From Centrapalus pauciflorus (Eukaryota; Streptophyta; Magnoliopsida; Asterales; Asteraceae), in NCBI GenBank assembly GCA_020465985.1, contig JAANYP010002862.1:1-64000 (forward strand): 64,000 nucleotides of DNA, in the 5' to 3' direction. The position numbers and the translations under genes were made by a program. The notes beneath the pieces are model-generated. The model was not told the origin of the DNA. It did not search any database and saw only the letters and a program-made list of their open reading frames with translations. Below are positions 33,601-48,072 of the stretch, one piece after another; within the stretch, counting starts at the first letter, position 1, and each line of letters begins with the position of its first letter.

Positions 33601-35897
33601 ATGCTTTACCTTACTTGTACCAAGCAATTAAGCAACGCATTCCAACTTTTCAATCCATGTCATTGTGCATCACTTGTTTGTACCATTATAAAGAAAAAAA
33701 GAGAATCACCAAAAGTACATACATATTACATAGGACATGCTTGGTCAACTTTTGTTTTTTCTAAAACCCAAACTCAAAAATCTTTTGGATGAATGAACTT
33801 GGAAATTTTGATTTGAAATAAAAGTTGCTACCTTCGAGTAGTTTTTAAAGTAAATTTGAGTTTTTGATACAACAAAATTATCTTTTTACTTTTATGATAA
33901 TTATTAACTACAACTACTAAATATTAATATTAACATTTTTTATGTCACTAATAATACTAAAAACTTTTGACTCTTTTAAAAGACTAAAAAACTATATATC
34001 CCAAAGTTACAACTACCTTTATCAAATATACCCTTACTTAATTTCCTAATAACTCAAGCTACGAAAATTGCAATGCATCTTTAGTTTCTTATAAATACTA
34101 GCAACATACTTGTACCAAGCAATCATGCAATATAAAAGTATGCTATTATTATAGATAATCATTAGAATATGTTGTTATATTGATAATACAAGTAAAAGTA
34201 ATATGTTATTTTGCATTTGAATTGAATGATCATTTGGCGGACTATTTTGTTTCAGAATAGGACTGTACAAACATGAATAGGACTGTACAAACAAGTTATG
34301 CATGTAAAATGGTTTAGCCCTTTTCCCAGAGGTAAAATTAGTAAATCCAGTGTAAAGTATAGATTTCATTGCATGGTATGTAATGACTGTAGCACTCTAG
34401 TTCTGAATATGGGAATTATTGGTTTGGAAAATTAGATGTGCGAAGACGAAACAAACCTGCAATGCAGTAACCAGAAATGGGCAGCAGATTTGGATGCTTC
34501 AGCTTTGAGAGCTCTTCAAACATACACACAGCATCATCATGACTCATCCCTCGAGCATTCTCCAACACCTTGACTGCCACGTGGATCTCACCTGGCAGTA
34601 CAGCTCGGTAAACGGGCCCACACCTTCCTTCTGCAAGCAATGACTCTTTTCCAAACTGTGACGTGGCAGCCATCAGGTCCTTGAAAGTCAAACTCATCAA
34701 TGGCTTCTCAAACATCACCACCGCCGCAGATGATGGTTCCCGGACGTCCACCACCCACGACGAACCCGACTCGGTTTCAAATGCAAACGGACCCGATTTA
34801 TCAACCTTGAAAGGCTGGTGTTGGTGAACCGGCTTGGAAATCGCCCATTTGTTTCTTTTTGCCATCTTTCTCTTCTTTATTACGCAACATACGGATACTA
34901 CCATGGCTGATAACACCAAAAATGACGCCGCAGATATAATTACGATCAAAAGCAGCCTCTTCTTCGAACTGTGTTTATTAATTGTTTTCACGGGTTCCGG
35001 ATTTTTCTTCATGGGTTTCGGATGTTTAGGGTTACTGTGAGCAGAGAGAATTTGGTGTGGGTTGATATGTGATTCTTTTGGTGCATGGTGGACTGTATGA
35101 TGCTTGGAGAAGTTTGAAAATTTGAATAGCATTCCAGCGTTAATGAAGGAAGAATTTCCAAATCTTTGAACCTTATCGTAAGGCAATGAGCCAGTGAAAT
35201 TATTGAACGAGATGTTCAAGAAATTAATGGTGGAAAGCGGAGGGAAATCGTTGGGAAATGTGCCACTCATATGATTGTTTGAAACATCCAAATACTCCAA
35301 CGACCTCAGATTGGAAATGGGTTTCAAATCACCTGAGATGTTACAGCTAGAAAGATCAAGATGCTGGAGTTTCTTGAGAGAATTCAAACCAGAAGGTAAA
35401 ACCTTGAGGTTATTATTAGAGAGATCAAGAACAGAAAGGTTTGAGAAATTAGAAAGGCGAGCTAAATTAGTGAACCTGTTAAAAGAAAGATTTAGAACTT
35501 GAATTGAAGATACACCCGATCCGTAATGAAACCCGATTGTACCTCCAAGTTTGTTTTTAGAGAGGTTGACTTGAAATAAACCTGGAGTTGACCAGAACCA
35601 TGTCGGTATATAGCCTCTAAGAGAGTTGTTAGAGAGGTTAATTGTATGGATATGAGTTAGGTTCTTGAGGAACCTCCATGAAGGAGTACCAGTAAGGTTT
35701 CTTGAAGAGAGATTAATGTCAGAGATTTGTGGGTTAGAAGAACAGTTGAACCACGAAGAGTTGAAATTAGAAACAGAAGTGAAGGCCTTGGAGATGAGCA
35801 GAAGGTCTGTGTTGTGGCAGTTTGCTGAGTCTGATTCTGATAAGGTGAAGAATGTGGTGAGTAGTAGTGTTTTAATAAAACACAATAAAAGATTCAT
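30644..35897 (-). CDS. LRR receptor-like pseudokinase, CaMRLK/MEE62 orthologue
   Basis: Two exons: 34457-35897 and 30644-31263, separated by a 3.2 kb GT-AG intron joining GCA G|GG AAG. They encode 686 aa. A signal peptide (about residues 1-22) precedes short leucine-rich repeats (about 60-250, motifs such as LQHLDLSSCNISG and LEYLDVSNNHMSG), a Lys/Pro/His-rich linker, a transmembrane segment (about 315-340) and a kinase-like domain (about 395-686). The domain keeps VAVK with Lys443 but has HGH (559-561) in place of HRD and DIG (579-581) in place of DFG, and its activation segment is short, so it is probably catalytically dead. The segments EFMANGDLHRWL, VEDWSTDTWE and CTAETPGKRPTMQQVLG match my memory of At5g45800 (CaMRLK, MEE62), a calmodulin-binding plasma-membrane receptor. 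A GA/CT microsatellite lies about 175 bp upstream of the ATG. Confidence 0.87.
31372..31650. mobile_element. Possible MULE-type MITE relic in CaMRLK intron
   Basis: The ends TTCAATTGTTAAAATTAC and, inward from the right, GGTCAATTGTTTATAATTTT resemble each other and the ends of the MITE at 2357-2669. The interior is AT-rich with repeated TTAATAATAA-type motifs. No target duplication is evident. The rest of the intron, 31650-34456, is AT-rich with nothing recognised. Confidence 0.35.
34263..34296 (+). repeat. Short tandem direct repeat in CaMRLK intron
   Basis: AGGACTGTACAAACA is present twice in a row, separated by TGAAT, close to the intron 5' splice site of the CaMRLK-like gene. No function is suggested. 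Confidence 0.6.
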
Positions 35898-36069
35898 TTT
35901 TTTGTGGGTATTTGCAGCATTAGTTTTCAGAGCTTCTTGTTCTTGTTTGTTTCATGGAGTTTAGAGAAGAATTTTCAATTTTGTGTGTGTTGGAGGGGAA
36001 GAAGTGAGTATAAAGAGGTTGGAGGCGGTGGTTGGGTTTGGGTTTTGGGGGTTGAAGGCAGATATGGTG

Positions 36070-36071
<2 letters not shown>

Positions 36072-36118
<47 letters not shown>
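36072..36118. repeat. (GA)n microsatellite upstream of CaMRLK
   Basis: About 47 bp of GA on the plus strand, hence CT on the sense strand of the CaMRLK-like gene, 175-221 bp above its ATG. It is either in the 5' leader or the core promoter. GA/CT tracts at this place are known binding sites for plant BPC GAGA factors; binding here is inferred. Confidence 0.9.
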
Positions 36119-36127
<9 letters not shown>

Positions 36128-36129
36128 AG

Positions 36130-38640
36130 TGGAGTTGAAATGGTGGGAGAATTGGAGATGGTTCGCTTCAGAATATGGTTTTGTTAAAAGAAAATATTTA
36201 AAAATATTCCAAATAAGTCTTTAAAGTTCTTGTTGGTGTTGCAGTTGATGCTCATAAATTGAATAAAATAAAAGTTAAGTATGATAGATATTTTGTCATT
36301 AGGTTTGATAAGCTTGAGTTTTATTAATCGATGAAATATAAAATAATATATATATTTTTTAAAACATGGTTTATTATTAATAAAACCAGCTATTTTTTCT
36401 AGAAAAATAATTATATTTAAAAAAATTCCAGTTTTATGAAATTTGTCTATTAGATACTAGTTATAATTAATATATCCGATTTTTTTAAAATCGAAAAACC
36501 GGTTTCTAATAAGGAAATTTCAGTATACCAGAAAAGAAAAATTAACTTGAGAACTTTTCTAGATTAAATAACATGAAATGATTAAAACGTGAAAACACGT
36601 TGGTTTTTACTCATAATAAACCTTATTAAATATGTATAAATAGATAAATTAAATTTATAATTAATTAAAATTGTTAATAATTTATTTAATAAAATATATT
36701 TCTTTTAAAAACTACTTGTAGTAACTCATCTTCTAATAAGTTTTTAAAAGAAATTTCATGAAAACGTATCTTATTATCTTATAGATAACAAAGAATTCGA
36801 GCTTTTAAAAACTATAAGATTAAACTTACATATAATTAATGTGAAACATGCCTTATACTAAATATTTACATAGGTTAAGGTTTTTTTAGAATCAAAGCTT
36901 TATTTTATAATTATGTTTTTATAAAATCATTTGTACTTATAACTTGTAAGATAAATTAAATGACACAAAAATATTTGTATTAATTGAAAATTTAGTTATA
37001 CTTATTAAAAACATAAAATTAACTAAATCTCAAACATTTTCAACAAACCTATTTTAGTTAGACTTCTTTTTTTTTTTTTAATCAAAATAAACCATTAAAA
37101 TTTTAAAATCATGCCAAACATAAGAGTTCTTTGGAGTTTTTGTCATGTCTTTTTGGTAGAAATGACAAATCCGATCCATTTAAGTAAACGGAGTAAAACA
37201 TTAAATATTATTATTACGATTTTGTATTAAAAACATTTCTGGTATTTATTATTTGGTTTAACATTAAACGATTTATTAATTTTAAAAAACAAATATAATT
37301 ATATATCAAGTTTTTCTCTATAAAATATTGCATTATATTTGTGATGATAGAAATATTGAATTATATTTGAGGAGACGGGATGAAATTGTATTAAACTTTC
37401 TTTGTGTTTTTATCGTTTATAAATTTTCATGCTAGTTTCTTGTTAGTTATGTCTATTACATTTATAAAATTTTCGTTGTTCGAAATAAATATTTGTAGTG
37501 AGAGAATTAATTTTATTATTATTTTATTCTCGTCAATCATGACAAGATGCCCTATGGATTGGTCTACCAAAAGATCCAAAAATTAATAACCATCGTAATA
37601 AAAGATATTGTTTCATCGTGTGTTTGGTTCCAATGGTGTCCATTTCATTGATGCAATTTGTGGGGGCTCACAACTGAAGAAAGCTTTTCCCCAATTTCAA
37701 AGGAATTTTCTATTTTTCTTATCAAAATGTGTACACATGACTGACGACACTTGATTTGATACAATAGTATGATGATCATGATCTTTATTGTAATCAACCG
37801 GTTTTAGTTTTTATAATCAAAATAACCTTTAAAAAAATAAAAACTCATACAACTCATCTTTTCACAAATTATTAAAACAAACTTACTGCTTTAATTCTAA
37901 ATTTAAGGTGAGAATTGGTTGTTGGAATCCCTTTATTTTATCTTTTTTAAAGAATATGAATTTACTTGTATTGACTTAAATTTCAATGCAACCCTTTTAT
38001 CAGTTATCGATCTATTTTAATTTGTACTTCAAAAAAACTGTCATCAATAAATTTACAAAGATGAAAATGGATCTATTTTCTTTATCAAAACATTTAAAAA
38101 TAAATTTTTGGTGTATTTTTGTTAAGAAGAAAAGCTTTTGATCCCAAAACACCAAAAGCATGTAAATCCAGCAATTGATTACGAAATGATTATTACTTTA
38201 TGAAAAGGAAAAGGCATTCAAACAGCTTTTGTTAACATGGAACTCTTTTTTGTACTTTATTTCTTCTTTGAACGCCAATTCTTTTCAATAACTTATTAAG
38301 GATAGATTACAAACATAGTCCTATGGTTTACGAAAATTACAAAAAAATATATTCCTAAACTGGAAAATTACATATTCTATCTTGTCCATTATCTTTCACT
38401 TTTGGTACCTAATCCGTGAAAGTTAACCCCCAGTTATGTATACATCTAATAATTTAGATTCAACAAGACATTTAAATAACTAAAACAGAAATTCTAAGAT
38501 AATGTTTGGTTCGTAAAATGTATTCGAAGATTATAGATTCCGCCAAATAAGTGAAAATTAAAAGGACTGGAAACGGATACTTCAAATCAATAATGTTTTT
38601 AGCGCGTAAGTAACCCGCAATAAACGAAACAAAAAATATG
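36130..38640. other. AT-rich intergenic, no gene recognised
   Basis: 2.5 kb with no coding exon, no paired terminal repeats and no RNA gene that I can support. It includes the distal promoter of the CaMRLK-like gene. A GTTTGGTTCGTAAAATG fragment near 38504 resembles a MITE end without a partner. Confidence 0.5.
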
Positions 38641-39245
38641 TGGAGCTGGCATGAAGCCCTCCAACGCTATAGCTCTACGTCAGTACGTCAATACTTTAAA
38701 CTTGGAGCTGGCATGCAAGCTCTACGTAGGGGTGGGCAGATGTATCAAATTTCCCTAACCGATAGCGGTATCAAATTTATATAGCTTTATGCATTCAGTA
38801 TAGGATTCGGTTTTTGCGATTTCTGTTCGGTACCATTTCAGTCCTGTAGCAATGCATCAAATTTATATAGCTTTATGCATTCAGTATAGGATTCGGTTTA
38901 TGCATTCACCTAGAGGTGAGCAAATGTATCAATTTTCTCGAACCGTACCAGTACAGAACCAATATCGATTTATGTATTCGATACAAGATTTAGTTTTAGT
39001 ATTTTTTAATTTGGTTTCTGGGATTTTCGATTCGTACCGGTTCGGTATTGTCCCAGTGTCATGCTCACCCCGTGCTCTGCGCAATGCAAAAAAATTGAAG
39101 TTGTCATGGAGCTTTCCAACACCAGCTCTACGCCAATGCCAAAAATCCAAAGACCTTCCCAACATGAGCTTTGCGTTGAGGCCAAAAATTTAGAGCTGAC
39201 ATGAAGCTTCCCAAAGCTAACTCTGCGCCTAATACAGAATATAGT
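38641..39245. repeat. AGCTGGCATGAAGC-type minisatellite split by MITEs
   Basis: Degenerate units of about 45 bp, with cores such as AGCTGGCATGAAGC, CTTTCCAACACCAGCTCTAC and AGCTGACATGAAGC, lie on both sides of inserted hAT-like sequence. The array is richer in GC than its surroundings. A 45 bp direct repeat beginning CATCAAATTTATATAGC occurs at about 38769 and 38854. No coding sequence is convincing. Confidence 0.6.
38912..39072. mobile_element. Short hAT-like MITE
   Basis: The left end TAGAGGTGAGCAAATG and the right end read inward, CGGGGTGAGCATGACAC, share the GGTGAGCA core of hAT-type terminal repeats. The interior has paired AACCGTACC and CGGTTCGG sequence. It is about 160 bp. A partial second copy starting AGGGGTGGGCAGATGTATC lies just upstream at 38726. 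No clear 8 bp duplication was found. Confidence 0.55.
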
Positions 39246-39419
39246 TTCCATCTCACCTCCTGGAAAGTATATTCATGTGTATAAAGAAAAAAGTTTTTTC
39301 TCATGAAAAAGTTAAATCCTTTACATGTGGCTAGCAAACACGCCATGAAATGAAACTTTTATTCCAATTCAACAAATTCTTTTTAAAATCTATGAATCAA
39401 ACATGCTCTATAACTCTGT

Positions 39420-39690
39420 TTGGCACGCAGAATGAATTTTGAAGCAATTGAAATTTACTTATATTGTTTTGGATTACAAAAAAAAATTAATAAAAATGTG
39501 TCTTATTTTTATCAAATCTATATGGTCGAAAGAGTTTATCGTTTCTAATTATTTGTAAATTATCTTTTTTATTTCACAACTTATACAACTAATTACCTTA
39601 AACACTATTTCATATCTCAACCAATCAACATATATAAATGTGTGATTAATGAATAAAATATTCCGATAATATAAAATTAAAATTGATTTG
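39420..39690. mobile_element. MITE relic related to 53260-53469
   Basis: Shares with 53260-53469 a colinear series of blocks, for example TTTATTTCACAAC against ATATTTCACACAAC and CATATCTCAACCAATCAAC against ATATCTCAACCAGTTAAC. This copy keeps a left end TGTTTGGCACGCAGAATG but no matching right end. Confidence 0.4.
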
Positions 39691-39873
39691 AATAGATATA
39701 TTGTTCTAAAATAATCACTCATATGTGCATCTCATACATATATATATCGGGTTTCTCATTTAATTACATCTATGTCTGTTGCATTAAGGATGAAGTTAAT
39801 CTAAGGGTTAATGTTGGTTTTCTCGGTTTTTTTAACACTTTGGTTTTTCATCACTCTTTGTGCACGCGTGTGG

Positions 39874-39876
<3 letters not shown>

Positions 39877-39945
<69 letters not shown>
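39877..39945. repeat. (TA)n tract, left border of element chain
   Basis: About 69 bp of uninterrupted TA. It directly abuts the first 438 bp element. Confidence 0.95.
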
Positions 39946-39948
<3 letters not shown>

Positions 39949-40378
39949 TTTGGGTTCAAATGAGTACCACTAGTTTTGCGGAGTACCGGAGGTACCTCGC
40001 TTAAAATCATTTTTTTTGAAATTTTTTTTCATAATCATTTTTAAATTAATAATACAAGACTACTTGCAAAAAATCACACATAAAGACACACTAGAACTAT
40101 GTGAAACGTGTGTGTTCACATGAACTCTGCTGTTGTGAACGTGTGTTCACAACTAAGCATGTTCACATGAATTTTTTCACGTTCACATGACTTTTAAGAT
40201 GTTAGAAAGTGTGAATGTATATAATTTTTTACGAATAGCCTTATATTATTTGTATCTAAATGAATATGAAAAAAAATTCAAAAAAAAAACTTTTTTTCGG
40301 AGCAAGTTCACATCTGAAACCCGTGTGTTCACAGGTACTCACGGTACTCTGCATTTTTTAGGTACTCACACGAACCAT

Positions 40379-40383
<5 letters not shown>
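39946..40383 (+). mobile_element. (TA)n-bounded TIR element, family 1, copy 1
   Basis: 438 bp between two TA tracts. The ends form imperfect terminal inverted repeats of about 45 bp: AGATTTGGGTTCAAATGAGT on the left and, inward from the right, AGAATATGGTTCGTGTGAGT; GGAGTACCG and GTACCT are shared further in. The interior has several TTCACATGAA and GTGTTCACA motifs, many of them short palindromes. No coding capacity. Its placement in TA microsatellites recalls the rice Micron family and other TA-targeting MULE-like elements, by established knowledge; membership is inferred. Confidence 0.8.

Positions 40384-40448
<65 letters not shown>
40384..40448. repeat. (TA)n tract between the two family 1 copies
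   Basis: 65 bp of pure TA at the centre of the large inverted repeat formed by the two 438 bp elements. Confidence 0.95.
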
Positions 40449-43128
<2,680 letters not shown>

Positions 43129-43133
43129 TGATA

Positions 43134-45137
43134 TGTAACATCCCGTTTTTAGAATTATTGCGTGGATTTATTTTAGTGGATGTTTAAATAATTAATTTCG
43201 TGTTGGGCCAATGAGATCCCGAGTAGTGGATTATACGTGTCGGGTTTGCGAGTTACGTGTCTCCGGATTATAAATTTAGTGGATTAATTATATAATTGGG
43301 TTCGTGGAATTAATTGGGTTAAGTGAATATAAATAGTGAAAATGAAGTATCGGGTCTGGGTTATTGGATTGGGATCCGCTAAAAATGGAAAGATTAATTG
43401 TGTACGTCTTTTAAATCCTTGGCTTCCTTCCTTATTAAGAAAGGTGAAAGTGTGTGTTGTGTGTGTGTTTCTTTAGAACCAGCAGAAAGCAAGGCTCCAG
43501 ACTTGAAATTGGTTGCTGGACTTTATCATCATCATCATTCTTGTGTGCAAGGTTTAGATAGTGAAGAGGTAAAGGTTTTGCTACTTTAAATTTGTGTTAA
43601 TTGTTGTGTAATCCGTGGGTTTGGTTTTGAAAGTAGTAAGGGTTGTTGATGTGTTGATTGCATGAGTTGAGGAGCTGTGAAACCGAGTTAGAGGTCTGAA
43701 TACCTCTGGTTCTGCCATGGAAATCGAGCAAGGAAGTAGACGAGCAGACGCCGAGCGCGGCCGCGATGGGGGGGCGGCGCGACCGCGATGCGCGGCGCGG
43801 CCGAGACTCCAGGGGCGCGGGCGTGTTCGAGGGGCAGGGGGATTCGGTTTTTTTGCGGGCTTCGGGGCGGTTGGGTCCGGTCTGAGAGTTTTGGGTATTT
43901 GGGTTCCGTTAGGTTTGTTTTGGGTGAATATATTGTGATTCGGGTTCTGATCGGATTTCTCGGGATTCTCGATTGGGAATTATTTGGGGCGGGTTCCGTT
44001 TGGAATATTGAGTCGTATTTCGTTGGGTTTCCGGGATAGTGTTGATATTGTTTTTGGGGTCGGGTTTTCATCGGGATTTTGGGGTTCGGTTTGAGATCGC
44101 GGTCAAGATTTCGGTCGGGTTTTGGGATTCTGTTGAGAGTATTTCGAGTCCGAGCTAATTGAGTTCGAGTCGGGTTGCGTTTATCATGAGTTGTGAGATG
44201 CGTCTGTGGGTTTGTATTGTCAGTTGGAATTGAGATTAATGTTTTGGGATCTGTGTGATTTCAGGGACGAGTCAGCGGGCCGAGCCAAGTCAGAGATTCT
44301 GAGATTAGTGGATCGACCAGGTGAGTACCCGAGTTCCTTTTTCAAACCCGGGACCGTTTTGCGAGTCGTTGTTGTATGTGTATATTGTGCTATGTGTTTG
44401 AGACAGGGACGCGAGCCACAGGTATGATTCTATTCTTACATATGTGATATATGTGCATGAGATGAGATCCAGTCCGGGGTCCGTGATGAGTTCCATACGG
44501 ACGGTGATTCGCGATGGGTTATCGCGCGGGTTGACTGTCCCTAACAGTCCTTGGGGCGTGTATACACGGCAGGGCCTGTAGCCGGTTCGCGCCCGTGCTA
44601 CAGGGTTGTGGCTAACCACCGGTGTACACGGTCGTTAGCTGGGGAAGGGTCCCCCTTCAGTGATTCTGTGCAGGGCTTGGGATCTCATGTATGTGTTCAT
44701 ACCTGTATTGTGATGATGATTGCCAGGGATCGAGCTAGAGTTTGCTTTGCGTGTATGTGCTACGTGTATGTGTGTTACATGTATTCTGTGCAGAGTCTAA
44801 CCCTCGAGTACTCACGAGCTTTCGAGCTTACGTATTCGAGTCTTCCATGTTCAGGGCATCAGTGACAGGATTAGTAGCCGTGCTTGATGAGCTGGGATCG
44901 GGAATCACCTGGGGAGCTTGGTGTTAGTTTTGTGTAATAATCTGATCAGTGTTAATTATGTTAGCAGCCTTTGGGCTTATGAAATTAGCGGATTATATGT
45001 TGATAGTGTTTGTATAAAAGTTTTAAATTATCAGTGATTTTAGTTTATCCTGTGACGTGTGCATAATAGAGTTATTGCGATATGCCACCTGTGTATTGAA
45101 TTGACATGGCATTTCCGGGTTAAGGGAGGGTGTTACA
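43134..45137 (+). mobile_element. Solo LTR of a Ty3/gypsy-type retrotransposon
   Basis: 2004 bp beginning TGTAACATCCCG and ending GAGGGTGTTACA, with short inverted termini TGTAACA/TGTTACA. A perfect 5 bp target duplication TGATA flanks it (43129-43133 and 45138-45142). No internal domain, primer-binding site or second LTR is next to it, so it is a solo LTR left by recombination. A TATAAATA box lies at about 43330. The stretch 43740-43860 is very GC-rich (for example GCGCGGCCGCGATG), unlike its surroundings. The orientation follows the TATA box and the TGTAACATCCC start. The superfamily is inferred from the termini. Confidence 0.9.
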
Positions 45138-45142
45138 TGATA

Positions 45143-48063
45143 TTAGTACAGATCTTTCTCATTTTAACTTTTTTCAATTTCACTATGATATAAGTTGATG
45201 ATATTACTTTAAAAAAATATAAAAATTGGTGTTATCAATAATAAAAAAATAAATAATATTAATATAAATGGTTTTAAAAAAAATATTATTTTGTAACAAT
45301 TTATCCGATAAAAAAAACTTTAAAAATAATGTGGATTCACAAATGAAGAAAACACTATTTGAGACTAGAAAGTTTGTTTATACAATCATGATGTCGCATT
45401 AAGATATTAAAAATAAATCCGATTGATGTCTGTTATTAGCGGTTGGACATGGTTAGCTTTTATAGTTGGGATGAAGCCGTTTGGTCTATTTATTTTGGTA
45501 TCTTTCCTAAAACTTGAAATTATATATGTTTGGATATGCTCTTTAAGTGTTCATGTGCTATATATTATTACGTTAAAAAAGCTCGTTTTTATAGTCAAAT
45601 GTTTTCTGTTAGGTTTTTAGCTTTTTTTAATTATTGAAAACGGTTTATGGATTTTCGGTTTTGTTGGTGACATTAGCTTAAAAACATTAAATCTAGACCA
45701 TTTATTTATTTTGTAATTAATATACTTTTTACTTGTAGAGGTGAGCATGAAACGATTAATGCCTAAAACTGAACGATAACCAAACTAATCGACTGATTAA
45801 ATATCTTAACTATTCCGTTTCCGTTAATTCTGTTTGAGTTAACAGTTAAGAATGATGAAACAATTAGCTTATAGGTTAAATTTGTTGACCCCAAATAATT
45901 CAACGTCAATGCTACATCGCGGGTCAAGATGTACAATATATACGCCTAATATATCACCTTTTTATTTTAAAAAAATAATCTAAAACAACATTTAAAAAAC
46001 TTAAATATCAAAAGTATAGATGTGGTCATTATTCTAACAACGAAACTTAATTCATTTAGCAAATATATAATAATATATCGTAAATATATTGCGATGACGC
46101 TATTGAAAACTAAAAAAGAATTAATACAAATATTCAACTTTAATTGTTTAAAGCATATTAAAAGAAAAATAATAAATACTAGAGAACTAAACTATATTAT
46201 AAAGTAGTAGAAGCAATACATAATTTAAGATGGTATTGTTCGGTTAATAATGGAGCAAATATCTGTAAAAACCGAAAATGAACTGTAAAAACCATTTAAC
46301 TAAAATTCAAAACCCAAAACATCGATTTAGCAAACGGTTTGATTGTTATTTGTCGATTTTGTCAGTTAATTCGTTGTTTTGGTTATTATGGTCTCCCCTA
46401 TTTGCTAGCACCGTTGGGTTTGTATCATTTTTCTTTTGGAAAACAGGTCGTGTCAGAATTTGCACATTTACTTAGTAGATCTTGAACTTTTTTTGGATGA
46501 ATAATATGGTCGTCGTTGGTGTTGGGTAGGCATTACAATGGAATGAGGATATTATTCCATATCCCAATCCCCATTCTTGTTCCTCATGTGCATTCCGTCC
46601 TCTTCCCCCTGTTTGAAAATAAGTTACATTTCCATCTCTGTTCCCATCACGAATCAGAGATTCTCATTAGTGAATCAAATTTTTTGACGTCTTAAAAAAT
46701 TAATAAGTTTAAACTAACTGTTTAGAAGAAATAAACATGTGAACAAGTTCTAAGGCAATGCAATTCAAATATTCAATTATTTACATATATAATTAATAAT
46801 TAATAATATATAATAAAATTGTTAAACACAAAAATCAAGCATAACATTTAATCATCAATAATATACACAATTTCTATTGCAAGACAATAGTTGTATGATT
46901 GTATTGATAAGACCTTTAAGAATGCAATTACACTATATGTGTGTGTGTCTGTGACTGTGTGTGTTAAGGTTCAATGGAGAATTTTGATGATGAGGAATCA
47001 TGAGAAACCAAAACTGGGTTAGGGACATTGTTAGAATAAAAATAATATAATAATTAGTTTGATCTTAATAATTGATTATGTTAGATTAGGAAAGTTAATC
47101 AATTTATCAACCACATTTCCTATTTCTCTCCTCCTTTTCTTCCTCCTTTCTTTCCCTCTTTTTCTCTCCCACGGTGATCTTCCATCTCAACGCCATGGCC
47201 GGCTGGCCCTCATCAGTCATCATGCCTCTCTCTCGTCTTGTTTTGCAAGACTACCCCCCACCTTTGCCGCTGCCCACCACCATCATCGCCGTTATGCTTT
47301 GGCAATCCATCACAACCACCACCACCATCATCACCATCGCGGCAACCCACCACCACCACCTCGACAATCCACCACCACAACCACCATGGCACCATAACAT
47401 CGACAATCCATGACCATGATCAGGACAATGCACCATTACCACCATGACAACCACTGCCGTGCATTTGTTGAACGAATATGATGAAAAACGAAGATGAATT
47501 AGATATGCATGATGACTCCAACATAAACATGTTGAATATGATCGAAAACGATGATGCATTTGAAACGCAAACGATAATGATGCATTTGATCATTTAAACT
47601 CAAGACCTTCATGTTTTGAAGGGTGTTGTTATTTGCACTCTAGAGAGAGAAAAAGAAAAGAGGGATAGAGAGTGCAAATGATGGGCAAAAAGAGATAGAA
47701 ATAGTAGGAGATGATGTGTGTGTGTGTGGGGTGTAATAGGTGATGTTAAATCAAGATGCAAATAAAATTATCCTATTTGAAATGCAACACTGATTATCAT
47801 AAATACATACAAGATATTAAAAAAGAACGCTCAAAACACAAAAAATATTCATGACCATTATATATAAACGATTTCAAATATATAACTATTAAATAAGAAA
47901 TGGAAAACATAAATTTTTATATAAAAAATAGCAAAATAAAAAGATTATTAAACATATAAAGATATAGATCGAAAAAGTTATAATAAACATATATATCAAT
48001 AAAGTAGAAAATAAATAGTCAAATAAATTTAATAAAAGAAATTATACGTCGTCATAACTAAAT
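45143..48063. other. Intergenic with possible hAT relic and simple repeats
   Basis: About 45737-46480 begins TAGAGGTGAGCATGAAACG and contains AACCGAAAATG and GTTTTGGTTATT segments like hAT-type relics, without a provable right end. 47055-47420 has open frames that come from CCA/CAC trinucleotide-rich sequence (47270-47400) and are not credible proteins. The rest is AT-rich. Confidence 0.45.
47270..47405. repeat. CCA/CAT trinucleotide-rich tract
   Basis: Imperfect ACC, CAC and CATCACC triplets over about 135 bp. They open reading frames in several frames on both strands; these are compositional. Confidence 0.8.
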
Positions 48064-48072
48064 TATAATTTA

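Noticed and set aside
43688..44071. Open frames with Arg/Ala-rich translation in the GC island
   Set aside because: They lie within the solo LTR and reflect local GC composition.
45737..46480. Complete hAT element starting TAGAGGTGAGCATG
   Set aside because: A left end is plausible but no matching right end or target duplication could be located.
47059..47559. Overlapping His/Pro-rich and Val/Trp-rich open frames on both strands
   Set aside because: They are produced by CCA/CAT triplet repeats; open in several frames at once, with no conserved domain.
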